Assembly: GCA_019918135.1 (NCBI GenBank)
Contig: WBZZ01004762.1
Span: forward strand, 62,001 to 126,000
Length of the DNA: 64,000 nt
Reading direction: 5' to 3'
Origin: Paulinella micropora
Lineage: Eukaryota; Cercozoa; Imbricatea; Euglyphida; Paulinellidae
The notes under the pieces are model-generated. The model made no database searches and was not told the DNA's origin. It was given only the letters and a program-made list of their open reading frames with translations. The translations under genes and the position numbers were made by a program. Shown in pieces: positions 49,605 to 61,300 of the stretch; positions within the stretch are counted from its first letter, which is position 1; each line of letters opens with the position of its first letter.

Positions 49605-50423
49605 TTATTTTAGTCTAAAATTAAAATTTTTGCGTAATTCGTCATCAACACTTGAGACATACAGAAAATTAAATCGTTCCTTTGTAGCCTCGTGATACTT
49701 TTGAAGAAAGTAGTCAAAGTCAAAAGATAAGTCTAAGTGTTTATACACGAGTTCCATTTTGTCCTGAGATTGGCCCGGAAAGATTAATAAATAATCTAAC
49801 TGCTTTATGGCTTCTGGTCGTAGGTCGTTCAAATACTGGCTTGACATAATCACCTTTGATTTATAGTGTCTGTTCCTTTTTAACAAATCACTTACGGACT
49901 TGTCTCTTAATCCACTCCCTAAATCATCCAAAACAAAAACAACCTCTGGAGAAATATACTTGCTGGGTCGTTCTTTCGGTGCCTCCGCGGCGCTCTGTTT
50001 CTTTTCCTTTCCAAAGTATAAAAATTGTGGTTTCTCTATTTCCTCTTTGTCCTGTTTTACTTCTCCTTCGTGTTGGTCGTCATGTCTGTTCAGTTTGTCT
50101 AACTCATAATCAATAACATTTACACCATCCGATTTAAGAAAGGTATATATTGCCATCGGGTTGCCTCTGTTCTTAAAGTGCTTTACCATTGCTTTATAAA
50201 TGTAGTCCTTGTGTATCGTTGAAGCAATAATGACAATGCGGGTTTTTCTGTCTGTAGTCCGTTTCAGTATTTCAAAGAGTGCTGTCGTTTTCCCGCTCTT
50301 CTTACGGGCGAGTAGAAATATGTTGGCATACGGCTCATTAAATAATTTATAACCTTTTGCTTTTTTGTTTCCATCACCCTCTTGTTTTACTGGCTTCACC
50401 TTAATGCTATTGATTTTCTCCAT
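49605..50423 (-). CDS. FtsK/HerA-like genome-packaging ATPase, element B
   Basis: Intact 272-aa frame starting MEKINSIKVKPVKQEGDG. Walker A is in LLARKKSGKTTALF, Walker B in VVFVLDDLGSG. About 90% identical to A. The ATG touches the hairpin cassette at 50423-50573. Packages the linear genome, by family. Confidence 0.93.
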   Translation of the reverse strand: MEKINSIKVKPVKQEGDGNKKAKGYKLFNEPYANIFLLARKKSGKTTALFEILKRTTDRKTRIVIIASTIHKDYIYKAMVKHFKNRGNPMAIYTFLKSDGVNVIDYELDKLNRHDDQHEGEVKQDKEEIEKPQFLYFGKEKKQSAAEAPKERPSKYISPEVVFVLDDLGSGLRDKSVSDLLKRNRHYKSKVIMSSQYLNDLRPEAIKQLDYLLIFPGQSQDKMELVYKHLDLSFDFDYFLQKYHEATKERFNFLYVSSVDDELRKNFNFRLK

Positions 50424-50573
50424 GATATTTTAGAATTGCGCTTCGTGCTGTCGCACTCTCTCTTATTCTAAAACATCGTTTTTTCTTTATGGTTTAAAAT
50501 AAATCGGTGTTCGATGTTTATCAACAAACGGGAGTTGCGGTAGCAACGAGAGTGTAGTTGATAAATATCATTA
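50423..50573. repeat. Paired intergenic hairpin cassette, element B (ATPase/121-aa gene)
   Basis: TGATATTTTAGAAT / ATTCTAAAACATCG (50423-50478) and CGATGTTTATCAAC / GTTGATAAATATCA (50512-50573). Same site as A copy 3, but one loop is GTTGCGGTAGCAAC instead of ATCTGGCTAATCGCCAGAT. Confidence 0.8.
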
Positions 50574-50939
50574 TTATCCTAAGAATTCTAAGCATATGAC
50601 AATTCGGCCTGCTAAATTTCCTGTATCAATATTTCCGCTGTCAGTTTCAAGGACTTTAAATGTATATTGTCCGTCAGTCCATCCGACAACACCCAAATTA
50701 TAACCGAGATTTGAAATGTTTGCTGTGGTGCTATCCGCAAATGTTCCAATAATTCCAATTCTATCCATGTCAAGAATTCTGGTTTTGGTTTCGGTCTGGT
50801 CGTTCATAATATAGTGGATAAATTTTACATTCATTTTGGTGGGTGTGAATGACATTTGAATATTTTTATTAAATGTTTTGCTTCCTCCAGCAAAATCATT
50901 GCTCAGAAAAATAATCTTTTGGTATTTGAACTCCGTCAT
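50574..50939 (-). CDS. Conserved 121-aa protein upstream of the packaging ATPase, element B
   Basis: Start chosen at Met 50939 (MTEFKYQKIIFLSNDFAGGSK) to match A; the frame is open further upstream without homology. Unknown beta-rich protein. Confidence 0.7.
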   Translation of the reverse strand: MTEFKYQKIIFLSNDFAGGSKTFNKNIQMSFTPTKMNVKFIHYIMNDQTETKTRILDMDRIGIIGTFADSTTANISNLGYNLGVVGWTDGQYTFKVLETDSGNIDTGNLAGRIVICLEFLG

Positions 50940-50983
50940 TCTATACAAGGATTTTATAAAAATCTTTGAGCAAAAATATACAA

Positions 50984-51235
50984 ATGTTAATAATATTATT
51001 GTTTGTGTGGTCTGTGTTAGGTCGGACTGCCTGCGACTTTTACTCACGGGTAAGCGAAAAAAAGAATGAGAGTTGTGCTTATTGTATAAATCAAGGGGTA
51101 GATACAGGGTTTAAGTGTGTTTTCATAAATAACGGAAATAATATGTGTCGTAGTTTTGATGAGGCTTTGCCTTTAATGTGTGCTGGCGATAATAGATGGT
51201 ATATGACACATATATACGAATGCTTTGATATTTGA
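50984..51235 (+). CDS. Small Cys-rich secreted protein, element B
   Basis: 83 residues from ATG at 50984: signal-like MLIILLFVWSVLGRTACDF, then the same seven-cysteine framework as 8245-8493, ending WYMTHIYECFDI. Divergent from the 121-aa gene across a 44-base region with an AAGATTTT..AAAATCTT hairpin. Confidence 0.7.
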   Translation: MLIILLFVWSVLGRTACDFYSRVSEKKNESCAYCINQGVDTGFKCVFINNGNNMCRSFDEALPLMCAGDNRWYMTHIYECFDI

Positions 51236-51369
51236 GAATTTCACTTCGTGCTGTCGCACTCTCGCTTATTCTCAAACATCGTCTCTCATTTTAATTTTTT
51301 GTCGGTTTTCGATGTTTATCAACAAACGAGAATGAGCGAAGCGAATGAAAGTGTAGTTGATAAATATCA
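51226..51369. repeat. Paired intergenic hairpin cassette, element B (convergent site)
   Basis: TGATATTTGAGAAT / ATTCTCAAACATCG (51226-51281) and CGATGTTTATCAAC / GTTGATAAATATCA (51310-51369). It overlaps the stop codons of both convergent genes, as in A copy 2. Confidence 0.8.
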
Positions 51370-54300
51370 TTTCTTTGAACTAGAAGGTGATGGAAGGCAA
51401 ATGCCTATTAATAAACTAATCAAACCGACATAAGTGTTGGCTACCTCACAAGGTAAGTTCTTTTCAGATAGCCTCACAATACAAAGGGTTATAATGGAGA
51501 TAATGATACCCATTTGAAACAAGTATTTAATAAGTCGGCTGTCTGTCGGTCTGTTTTTTATACAACAACAATTCCAGTTATCTTCCCATTCGTGCTCTAC
51601 TTTTCTTTCCTCAGTCTTTAGTTCTACTTCAAGAACACGAGACTTTAATTCTGGAGTTAGTTCGCCATCCATATCCATAATAGGTGGTGGTCTGTGAAGT
51701 CTAGTCGTATTATATTTGACATTTCCTCTAATTTCTTGTAGTATATTCATAAGATTTTTATTTTCTTTTTCTAAATTAACTACCTTTTCCGCCATGTGTT
51801 GAAAAGCACTGACTAATATCGGTATAAAACTTGTATATGTTATGCCTTCAAGGTAGCCATCTCCATCGTCCGCTTTTATTCCACTTTCAGATACAAATTC
51901 AGGAAATATTTTTTTAACTTCATCAGCAATAAATCCGTGGTTCTTTTGTTCTTTCTTTTCGTCTGCTTTCAAATAATATGAACAGCAATTTATTTTCATT
52001 AGTTTCTCACAACAATCCCCGCAGTCTAATGTTTTAATATCTGATTTTAGTCTCCTGTCCGATGAGTTTGTCCAAGCACCATTAAGTGGAACATAATTAT
52101 AACTGCCAGACGGCTCACCTGAAGAGTTTGAAGTAGTCCAAGCATGAGGTATGCCAGTTGAAGCACAAACCACTCCATAATTTGAATAACCTCCTGATTT
52201 CATAAATATTTGTGGGTCGTAGGTAGAACTTGGTCTTTTTCTTAATGTTAAAAATCCACTGGATGCTGTTGTGATGCTTAAATCTCCCGACGTATTAATG
52301 TTCATCGCCTCAGTGTAAGATATATTGTTTCCCACCGTTGTTCCTGAATTATAATAAAAAGCGAGTTTTCCACCTTTTTGAATTAGAAAGTTTGAACCGC
52401 TGTGGCTTGATTTCCAGTTCGTGCCGTCAAAATAAGCATCAATACTTAAATTGACATTGTCGTGCGCCCAGTTCAATAATTGAAATGTTGGATAAGCATC
52501 CGCCGTTGTTATTGCTTGTAAGTGTGCTCCTGCGACATTACTCGCCGTTCCGTATAATTCCAATCCTCCAGTTGCTCCAACTCCTTTCGATGAGTTGCCT
52601 ATGATTATCGGTTTGCCTGATGCTGTTGTTATTTTGTCGCTCGTTGTTAATGTGGTTGTTGATATACCCGCATTTGCAGTTAGTAATCCCGTTGTACCAC
52701 TGATGCTCATTGCTACATTAAACGATACATTATTCCCCACCGCTACTCCTGATTTATAATAGAAAATAAGATTAGTGCCTTTTTGTATTAAAAAGTTAGA
52801 TGTCGCAGAAGATGATTTCCATGCCCCTCCCGACACATAAGCACCAAAACCTAACGTAATATCATTATGAGCATAATTCCACACTTGAAAAACTGGATGG
52901 ATGTCTGCTGTTGTTATTGCCTGTATATGTGGTCCCGCGGGGTCACTCGCAGTCCCATACAATTCTAAACCACCAGTTGTTCCTATTCCTTTCGTTGTAT
53001 TGCCTATGATTATTGGTTTGCCTGATGCTGTTGTTATTTTGTCGCTCGTTGTTAATGTTGTCGTAGTTATTCCTGCGGTTGAAGTTATTGTTCCAGCACT
53101 TGTTATGTTGTTTGAGTTCATATCCAAAGCCCCATAAAACCGCATACCCCCAGCATTGTTAAAACGGACAATGTCAGACGAAGCACTTTTATTATCCAAA
53201 AGTTTTGAAATATAAAGTCCCGCCCCTTTTACATCAAATACTACATTCGTAAATACATAACCTCTTTGGTCTGCGGTTCCGCTTGTAGCAGTATTTAGAG
53301 TAAATAAGAAATACTGATAATCTCCTGATGTCTGTGAAAAGAATATATCTCCTCCATTTTGGTTTAATATCCTCGCCCCATTATATGTTATATTTCCGCC
53401 ATTAGTGATAGTTTGATTATTAAAATCGGCATTTTTCGTTAAAGTTAGATATTTTATTGTAGTGCTCGCCCCATTAAATGTTTTACTTCCTGTTATGGTT
53501 TGGTCTGTTGATAGTTTTACATTTTGCCCGTCCAATGTGTCCGCATACCCTTTTGTCGCGTCATCCGTCGCTAATGTCGGAGTTCCAAGGTTGGCTATTT
53601 TGCTACTATTACAATCTAGCCCCGAAGCATTTACCCAACCGACGATTACCCCATCAATAATAAAACTTATTTTTTTCGCAGAAATTTCAAAGTTGTAATA
53701 TGTTGCAGTTTTCATATCCAAACTAGCAATTGACCCGATATTACTGGTAGAATTGAAAACGATAAATGTGCCCTTTGTTGTTGAATTGATTGAATTTCCC
53801 GTCATTTCAACACCACTGCTATATGTCTTAATTCCTGCTATTGTTTGGTTTCCTGTTAGTTTCACATTTTGCCCGTCTAATGTATCCACATAATTTTTAT
53901 TTGCTCCGTCCGTTGTTGCTGATGGTGTGGCTAAGTTTGTTATTTTGTTGTTATTCAAAGATAGTGTTGTTCCAGTTGCGGTTATAATTAATGTATTACC
54001 CGAATATAACTCTACATACGAACCAGTTATTTGTATCGGATACCAAGTCGCTGTTGCTGTTTTTTGTGCGGCAATCATTCCTATTTTTGTATCAAAGGCT
54101 ATGCCGATGCCGTCAAAAGTAGAAGGATTTGACGAACCACTTACTTCTAAAGTTGATGTAAATTTTTTATTCCCTGCTATGGTTTGGTCTCCTGTTACTT
54201 TAACGACAGAAGTGTCAAGAGTAGAAACATCCACGCCATCAACAAGATTAACATTTTTTATGCTTTGGCTTTTCATATCAAGACCCGCACTAGCATTTAT

Positions 54301-55204
54301 TATACTGCTAAATGTTTTAATTCCTCCTATGGTTTGGTCCCCTGTTAGTTTGACCACCGAACCATCAACTGCGAGATTAGCGAGATTAATTCCATTATAT
54401 GTAGAAGCACCCGAAATAGCAAAACCACCCATATTTAGTGCTCCCGTCATACTGGCTGTGCCGTCTAATCTAAGAAAGGGTGGTGTGGTGTTTCTCCATT
54501 GTCCAGTGCTATACATAATCGGTTGGTTATCTGCTGGAAAGCTATTGTCACATCGCTATGTGAATCTATACTTCCAGCTGCTGACACCTTATTATTATTA
54601 TCATTATGATCAAATATCCATTCATCAACACCTTTGTCATTTAGTAAATTAACTCCTGTTATATTCTTCCTTCCCATACTAATGTTGCCTGTTTCATCAA
54701 CATTTATCGGAAATGTTTTATTTACCCAGTTTATTGAGTTATATGTTAGATAACTATTCATCGCCACTGGTGCTGTAATGACTACATCTGAAAGTGTATC
54801 AATTGAACCAAGGGCTGTATTCTTCCATTTGCCTTCTACATCGTTGTAAGTTAAGTATTGTCCGCTTGCTTGTGCAAATATGTTTGTGTCAATCAAATTA
54901 TATAAACTGGTTTGGTGAGGATTGGAAGTATTGCTTCTGTGTTGAGTTGAGGCTTTGACTTCATCATTATCCCTTACTCGTTGCTCTGTGTAGTATAAAC
55001 GGCTTCCTTTTTTAATGTCAGTAGTTGATTTTAAAGCGAGACGAATCGGCCGTCAGTGTAATAAAGATTGATTGGGTCATCATCTTCTGGCACTCTGTCT
55101 GTATTCAGACCGACTATGTTTGTGTTGGTTAAGTCTAAGTTAAGTATGTTTAGACTATCAAGAGCCAACTCATTAAGGCCGAGTAATGAATTATATTGCG
55201 ACAT
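51367..55204 (-). pseudogene. Tail-fibre-like protein with S74 chaperone fused to two-TM protein, element B (frameshifts)
   Basis: Read from Met 55204 (MSQYNSLLGLNELALDSLN). Frames break near 55045 and near 54535; the main frame 54516-51367 then gives 1049 residues. It has the same repeated VKLTGDQTIxGxKxF motif and the S74 motif SDRRLKSDI. After the chaperone coiled coil (NLMNILQEIRGN) the sequence continues in frame into the Pro-rich, two-TM region that is a separate overlapping gene in A. Confidence 0.85.
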
Positions 55205-55293
55205 TGATTATATAATTAAATATTTTAATTTTTTTGTATAATTATACAACAAAAAATATAACTATCTAGTGTAGTATCAATCATCTCTAATCA

Positions 55294-55812
55294 ATGCCGT
55301 CAAAAGAGGCTTCAAAAGAAAACTGGAAGAAAGCAGTTCAAGCAAATAGAGAAAATGCTGAACGGCGAAAGGACGAATGGGCCCGTGAAAGGCTTCGTAA
55401 AAAAGGAGAATTAAAAGAAGCATCGGTGGAAGAACTTATTGAGACTGATGCTGAAGTTAGTGTTGCGAAAGAGATACTTAAAAATCCTGAGATTGAAGAT
55501 GAATCAAGCGAAAGCGATAGCGAAATTGATATGTCTGAGGTTATTGCAAATCATATGCTTAGAAAGATAAAAAAGAATGTCAAAAAGCCCAAGAAGAAAA
55601 ACACAAAGAAAGCACCACAACCCAAGAAGACTGAGAATGACAGCGAAGAAGAAGAAGTGAGAGAGTGAAGAAAGCGAAGATTATGAAACAACTGGCGTAA
55701 AACATAGAGGTGGTAAAAAACGAAATGAAAAAATATCAGTTAATGTATATAACCATACACCAAAGAATAAAGAAAAAAGTAAGGAAGCAGAAAAGATATT
55801 TTTGAAATTCTA
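55294..55812 (+). pseudogene. Charged coiled-coil protein, element B (frameshift near 55660)
   Basis: Starts MPSKEASKENWKKAVQANRE; the frame stops at 55668, but a shifted frame continues with NVYNHTPKNK and ends EKIFLKF at 55812. Homologous to 3038-3555. Acidic and Lys-rich segments alternate. Function unknown. Confidence 0.65.
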
Positions 55813-55813
55813 A

Positions 55814-55974
55814 TGATATTTTGTTCTGACTTCGTCATCACAGTATCGCTTCGCAATAGTTCGCCCTTCGGGCAGAACAAACATCGTCTGCGATTAAATA
55901 AAAATTAAAAATAAAAAACGATGGTTTAGAATAAGAGAGAGTGCGACAGCACGAATCGCAATTCTAAACTATCA
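55814..55974. repeat. Paired intergenic hairpin cassette, element B (before integrase)
   Basis: Left: TGATATTTTGTTCTG / CAGAACAAACATCG (55814-55886). Right: CGATGGTTTAGAAT / ATTCTAAACTATCA (55919-55974), ending three bases before the integrase ATG. Tandem genes. Confidence 0.75.
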
Positions 55975-55976
55975 TC

Positions 55977-56899
55977 ATGAGTGAAAATAATAATATTCAA
56001 CTTGCGAACACAGCACAAGAATTATTTCGTCAGACTAAACCGAGGACTAGAGGAACGACAATATGGGCGGACAAAGTATTGGATATGGTCAATATTGATT
56101 TAATGGATATGAGTAAGGTTGCTACAAAAAATAGAAATTATAATTTTGCCCTTATTTGGATTGATATTCATAGTCGCTATGCTTACGCAATACCTATAAA
56201 GAATAAATTTTCAACCACCGTTTTAGAAGCACTCAAAAATTACCGAAGCCAAAAGCATACATATCAGACAATGGCGGTGAGTTTAAAGGTGCAGTTGGTG
56301 AGTGGATGAGAAATAATGGAATTGAACAATTTATGGTTGAAGTAGGTGATCATAATTCGTTAGGTATTGTTGATAGATTTGTTAGAACACTTAGAGAAAG
56401 ATTACACATATTATGGGCTTTTAATCGTAATTTTGATTGGATAAGTTATATTGAAGATGTTGTTTATTATTATAACAAGAAAGAACATTCAGCGATTAAG
56501 GCGGCACCAATTGATGTGTTTAAAGGAAATGATATAAGCCAACAACATAGATATGTTGATAAATATTTATTTAGTTTCAAAGAAGGAGACAGAGTTAGAA
56601 AATTGAACAAGAAACATATTTTGGAAAAGGGTGGAAAGACTTGGAGCAAACAAATATACATAGTCAAAGCCCGTAAGGGATACCGAATTGTATTAACAAA
56701 TGATGATATTGTTCCACCACGACATTTATTAAAGACTGACGCTACCGACGATCCGGAAGAGACAGATATTAATAAAAAACTAAAGCAACTAACTAAAGAA
56801 AAACAAACAAAGCATTTACTGAAAAGAGAGGAGATAGACTCCGCCAACATTAGAACTTCTTCCAGATTAAGGAAGAAAAAAGAAATAATGGATTTGTAG
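55977..56899 (+). pseudogene. Retroviral-type (rve) integrase, element B (one frameshift)
   Basis: The first part (MSENNNIQLANTAQ to about residue 88) holds the first Asp (NIDLMDMSK). After a one-base shift near 56243 the frame continues with SDNGGEFKG, then LGIVDRFVRTLRE, again Asp at the third catalytic position. The C-terminal SH3-like part is GDRVRKLNKKH to PPRHLLKTDA. About 50-60% similar to 2094-3029. Confidence 0.88.
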
Positions 56900-56913
56900 T
56901 ATTATTATTTCTT

Positions 56914-57364
56914 TCAGTGATAGTCTGCAAACTTGGAATACACAGGGACCTTTGTGTGTATGTAGTACCCCTTCACCGCAGGCCAAGAATGAAACACTCT
57001 GATAACATTCTTTGAATCCATTGTGACGAAATAAACTTTTGCCTCTCCAGGGCTCTTCATGAATTTCACCTCGACCCTGTTATTCCCCGGCTTAGTGAAA
57101 ACAATATCTGGTTTCTTGTTATCAGCAACGAACTCTACGAAGCACTTACTTTTCTTCGCGATACTTTAGTGGAGACAGCACTTGGGCTTCGTATAGTTGT
57201 ATCGCACTAAGAGCACTCGAAACATCCTCCTCTTCGTCTTCATGGAGTGGACGTTTCTCGTCGGGAGTGGTAGGCTCAGAGGTCGGCTCAGGGGTAGGCT
57301 CTGCGGTTGGCTCAGAGGTTGGCTCTGCGGTTGGCTCAGCAGTCGGCTTCTTCTTAGGAGGCAT
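56914..57364 (-). pseudogene. Pro/Thr-repeat protein unique to element B (one frameshift)
   Basis: From ATG 57364: MPPKKKPTAEPTAEPTSEPT, a PT-rich repeat, then an acidic stretch (HEDEEEDVSS). After a frame change near 57155 about 78 residues follow (KCFVEFVADNKKPDIVF ... KGYYIHTKVPVYSKFADYH). Family not recognised. Its end abuts the integrase stop. GC content is higher than in the rest of B. Confidence 0.5.
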
Positions 57365-57369
57365 GGTGC

Positions 57370-57411
57370 CTGCCCCACACCAAAAAGCACAAAAAAAACA
57401 TGTGTGGGCAG
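57370..57411 (-). promoter_or_regulatory. Start-proximal hairpin before the Pro/Thr-repeat gene
   Basis: CTGCCCCACAC pairs with GTGTGGGCAG (one bulge) around an A-rich loop, ending six bases before the ATG at 57364. Confidence 0.5.
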
Positions 57412-57580
57412 TGCCTTGAAGCCGTTTTTTTTTTGACAATTTTGTAAAATAAATAACTTCGTAAATAAAATAATTTTTTTTGTAGCTTAGTAATAAGTGT
57501 GCTTTTATGTTGTAGTGAAATGTGTGTCATGTTCATTGATGAGAAGTGAGCGGGTAGGCAGACAGCACAGATCACGCAAC

Positions 57581-58045
57581 CTACCTTACTCCTTCAATAT
57601 ACAATTTATACTTTACAATAACTTCCTCAAATGTTTTTCCACCACCAATCAAATTTCTTGCGTAATTTTCCTCTTGACGGGACATTGGAAATTTATTTTT
57701 TTCTAACCATCTTTCAAAAAATGCTATTTCTTTTTTGGTCTCTTTTTCCTTTCTAAGTCTCTGCCTTTTAATTTTCCTTGCATTTTCTAATTGCTTTCTT
57801 TCCTCTTGTATTTCATTGTCTCTTTGTTCGACAGCTTCGAGTCTTCGTTCTACCTCGTCAAGTTCAAGTTTAATTTATCTTATCTTTTTTGACAAGTTTC
57901 TTTTCTTTGTCTCCAAGGCTATTTTGTCGGAAATAATTTTGTTCTTTCTTTTGTCTGAATAATATTCAAACCAATTATTTTCTTCTCTTTCAACATCATC
58001 ATCGCTTGAATATTCTTTTGCCTCATCATCAATATAATCACTCAT
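57581..58045 (-). pseudogene. Charged coiled-coil protein unique to element B (in-frame stop)
   Basis: From MSDYIDDEAKEYSSDDDVE a single frame of 155 codons reaches TAG at 57581, interrupted once by TAA at 57875. The N-terminus is acidic, the middle a Glu/Lys/Arg coiled coil, and the C-terminus WLEKNKFPMSRQEENYARNL. No domain recognised. Confidence 0.5.
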
Positions 58046-58375
58046 TCTGTACAAATGGAGTCTTGTCAAGATAGAAAGTAGGCCAAAAGTGCGAAAACGA
58101 AAAGTATGATTTTTGTTTTTGCATTCTCTGATAAAAAAACATGTGATAACATTGCGCATTGACTTAGGAAAAAAAACCGAAACCAAAGCAAGCACCGACA
58201 CAAAAAAGTGTTTTTTATGCTACTGCTCTTGGTATGGTGATGGTTGGTGTAATTAGTAAGTTGGTGGTGTTGTTCGTCATTGTCGGCGGTTCAACTCTCA
58301 CTGCTTATTCTTTATTATGCCTTTGCTTCTTTTTTTCTCTTTTTTTGTAAATTCCTTTTTTTCTTTTTTTTTTGC
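58046..58375. other. Gap between coiled-coil gene and polymerase, element B
   Basis: T-rich sequence on the plus strand near 58320-58370; no gene, no hairpin cassette seen. Confidence 0.4.
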
Positions 58376-61300
58376 TTAGTATCCGTATGGTAATGTCGTG
58401 ATCTGGTTTTCTTTTAGAGGTTGAATTACTCTTTTAGTGTAAGTAAATGAAAATATCTTTTGTAAATGCTCTGACGTAATTGTTTTTGTCTTTTTGTTTC
58501 TTGTTATTTTGCTGTTGGTGTGTATGATTACATTTCCAGCCTCTGCTACATTCTTTGCTATACACTTTTCTCCTTTTGTTTCTAGTAGGTCTTCTAATTC
58601 TTCATATGCCTTTTTAGATAGTTCAGTGTCTTGTACTTTCAATCCATTGCTTATGATACTAAACATATTAACCAAGTTCAATTTTTTACAAGTCTCGTAA
58701 TTCATTGAAAATCCTTTTAATTTCATTTTGGTTGTTCCATCATTTAGTATGTAGCCGTATGATTTAGGTCCTGCTCCAATAAATGTGGTTATCTTTCTGC
58801 TTACCTTCGTCTTTTTGTCTATCAATTCGTCTGTCAATTGTCCCAATAAATCACCAGTCGGTATTGTTGTCTGTCCTTCTTTCTCATCTACGGAATAAAT
58901 TACGCTGTCTGTGTCGTGATATAACACTCTATTACCTAATCTGTCCATCATATCATACAATCTCATTTGCGCGTGTGCTGTTGTAAATAGTGCTACACAG
59001 ATATTTGTATTGTAGGGGTCAGATACTTTTTCAGGGTGTAGGTTGTAAGATAGTTCTAGGCATTCTTTGTTTATCATATTGATAGATACTTCATTTATCT
59101 TCTTGTCATTTAGTATTTTGAATAGTTCGGCTTCACTCCTTATGATTTTTGTTTGTGTCTTGTTGTTTTGTTGTCCAAATTTTCCCCATAGTGAGTTAAG
59201 ACATAGTTTCGCTACTGCCCTTCTTCCTTCATTCTTTTCAATCTTGCTTTTGTCCAATTTGATTTTCATTTTTTCTTCATAGTCCTTAATGTAATTGTCT
59301 TTGTCTTCTTCAGTTATGACATTTGATGGATAGCCACTTGATTCCTGTTTCACTCTTAGAAAGGTCTTAATGTATTCTTTGAATAGTTCTGTTGTCTGTT
59401 TATTCCAATGCCATAACTCATAAGTTTTGATCAGTCTGTAGCCTTTTTGTATGGCTTTGTAAATAAGTGGTGTTGCCCATGTGCCTGTAAGTGTTCTCTC
59501 TTCGTCTGTGTGTTGGCATTTGTCTTGTAATCCTTCCTTTCCACATTTATTACATAGATAATACATCATCTTTCCTCTATCTTGACATGGTAGAACAGGA
59601 TGAATTAGAGCTCTAGGCGGGAGTATTTTTATTTTTGCTACACCAAATGCTGTTTTATTATTCAACATATCATAGTCATCTTTTCCTCTTATTGTTTGGT
59701 GATGTTTCACAGGATAGGGGTCATAGTACATGACAGTCGGATAGAGAGAGCACACATCTATATACTTTGCATACTGATATTCACTCATAGATTTCCAGTA
59801 TAGAGATAGAGCATTCGTCCTTCCACCAAACATAGCATGTCGTGGATTGATTGCTTCTTGCTCCATTAATGTCTCTTCTATTTCTCCTTTGAATTGTTCG
59901 TATCCTGTTCCATTGACACCCCCATATTGTTATTAATTGACTAACTTCCGGATGTTGCTTGATTAAAGTTTCGCGTAGTTTAGTTTCTTTGTATAGTTGT
60001 CCAAATGTTTTATTCACAGACCTTTCTCTGTTTAGTTCATTTCCATTGAAACACTCAGGACACCCATGCCAATAACAACCATGGAACTCATATGCAGTTT
60101 TTGTCTTTTCGTCATATCCGTCTAAGTAGGCTTTCACACCTTTGGGTAAGTTTAGTATTTTTTCTTTACCATTTAGACCATGTTGAACTTTAGCATTGTC
60201 CTTTTTTTCTCTGTATGCTAACCACTCCACAAACATACGACTTGTTTTTGCTTTGTCTGTTCTGTCCTCATAACTTATTTTGTTTATGATTATTGAAACA
60301 TTCATCATTCGGAAACTTTCTATTACACTCATTGCACGTTTTCCATTTCAAAATATTGTCATATCCTTTACATCCTTCGGTTTGACATATATTACATTTG
60401 AATTCACATGCATGATTTTGTTCGTATCCCTTCATACATTTCTCGCAAAAGTTTTGCTTTGACAAGAATGCTTTCATACTTGTTATGGTGTCGTAATGGT
60501 TCATGGTTTTTAGTATGTATATGTTCTTTTTGTCCTTCATCTCAGTCTTATAGATAATTTTGTTTGGAAATTCCACAATAACAATGTTGTAGCCTATGTG
60601 TTTAGCAAACTCACTAATTTCAGAAAGCCCGCACAAATCTTTCATGACACCAGCCTCCTCGTGCAGTTTGTTTGCTAGTTCATCTTGAATTCTACGTCCG
60701 TCCTTGATTTGTGAATACTTTGGATGCTTTTCTATCTTTGCTTTTGCTACAACTATTGCCCTTGCCAAACATATGTTGTCTTCATTTCTTATTGTTATTA
60801 TACCTTTCTTTTATACAAGTCTGTTTCAGTTATTGCTTTCAATCTTGCTCCTCCTTCAGGCATTCTCACACCCACAAAATTGAAATCAATCAATTCCATA
60901 GTTGCCCCTTCCTCATCCATATAGTTTTCGTCGTTTGATTGAAGTATAGATTCTAATCTAGTCAGTATATCTTCTAAATTGAAATCTTGTACTTTTATTA
61001 ATTTTTGGTTTTGTACATTCCAAGTTGAAGGAATAGCACTAATACGTATTTGTATTAAGTCATTGTCTTTGTAAAGTGTTTTAAAGTCTTCAATTATAGA
61101 TCCAATCATACCGATGATGCCCTCTAATGGAAACTTTTTCACTTTTTGCGTCATTGATTTACTTAACTTAATTGAATATACAGATTGCCCCACAGGTAGT
61201 TTGTGTTCAGTGTCTTTTCTTATTAGTTTATATCCATTGAACTCTATTACTTGTGGCTCAACATATTTTCGTTCCTTTTGTTTTCGCTCAGGTTCAGAAT

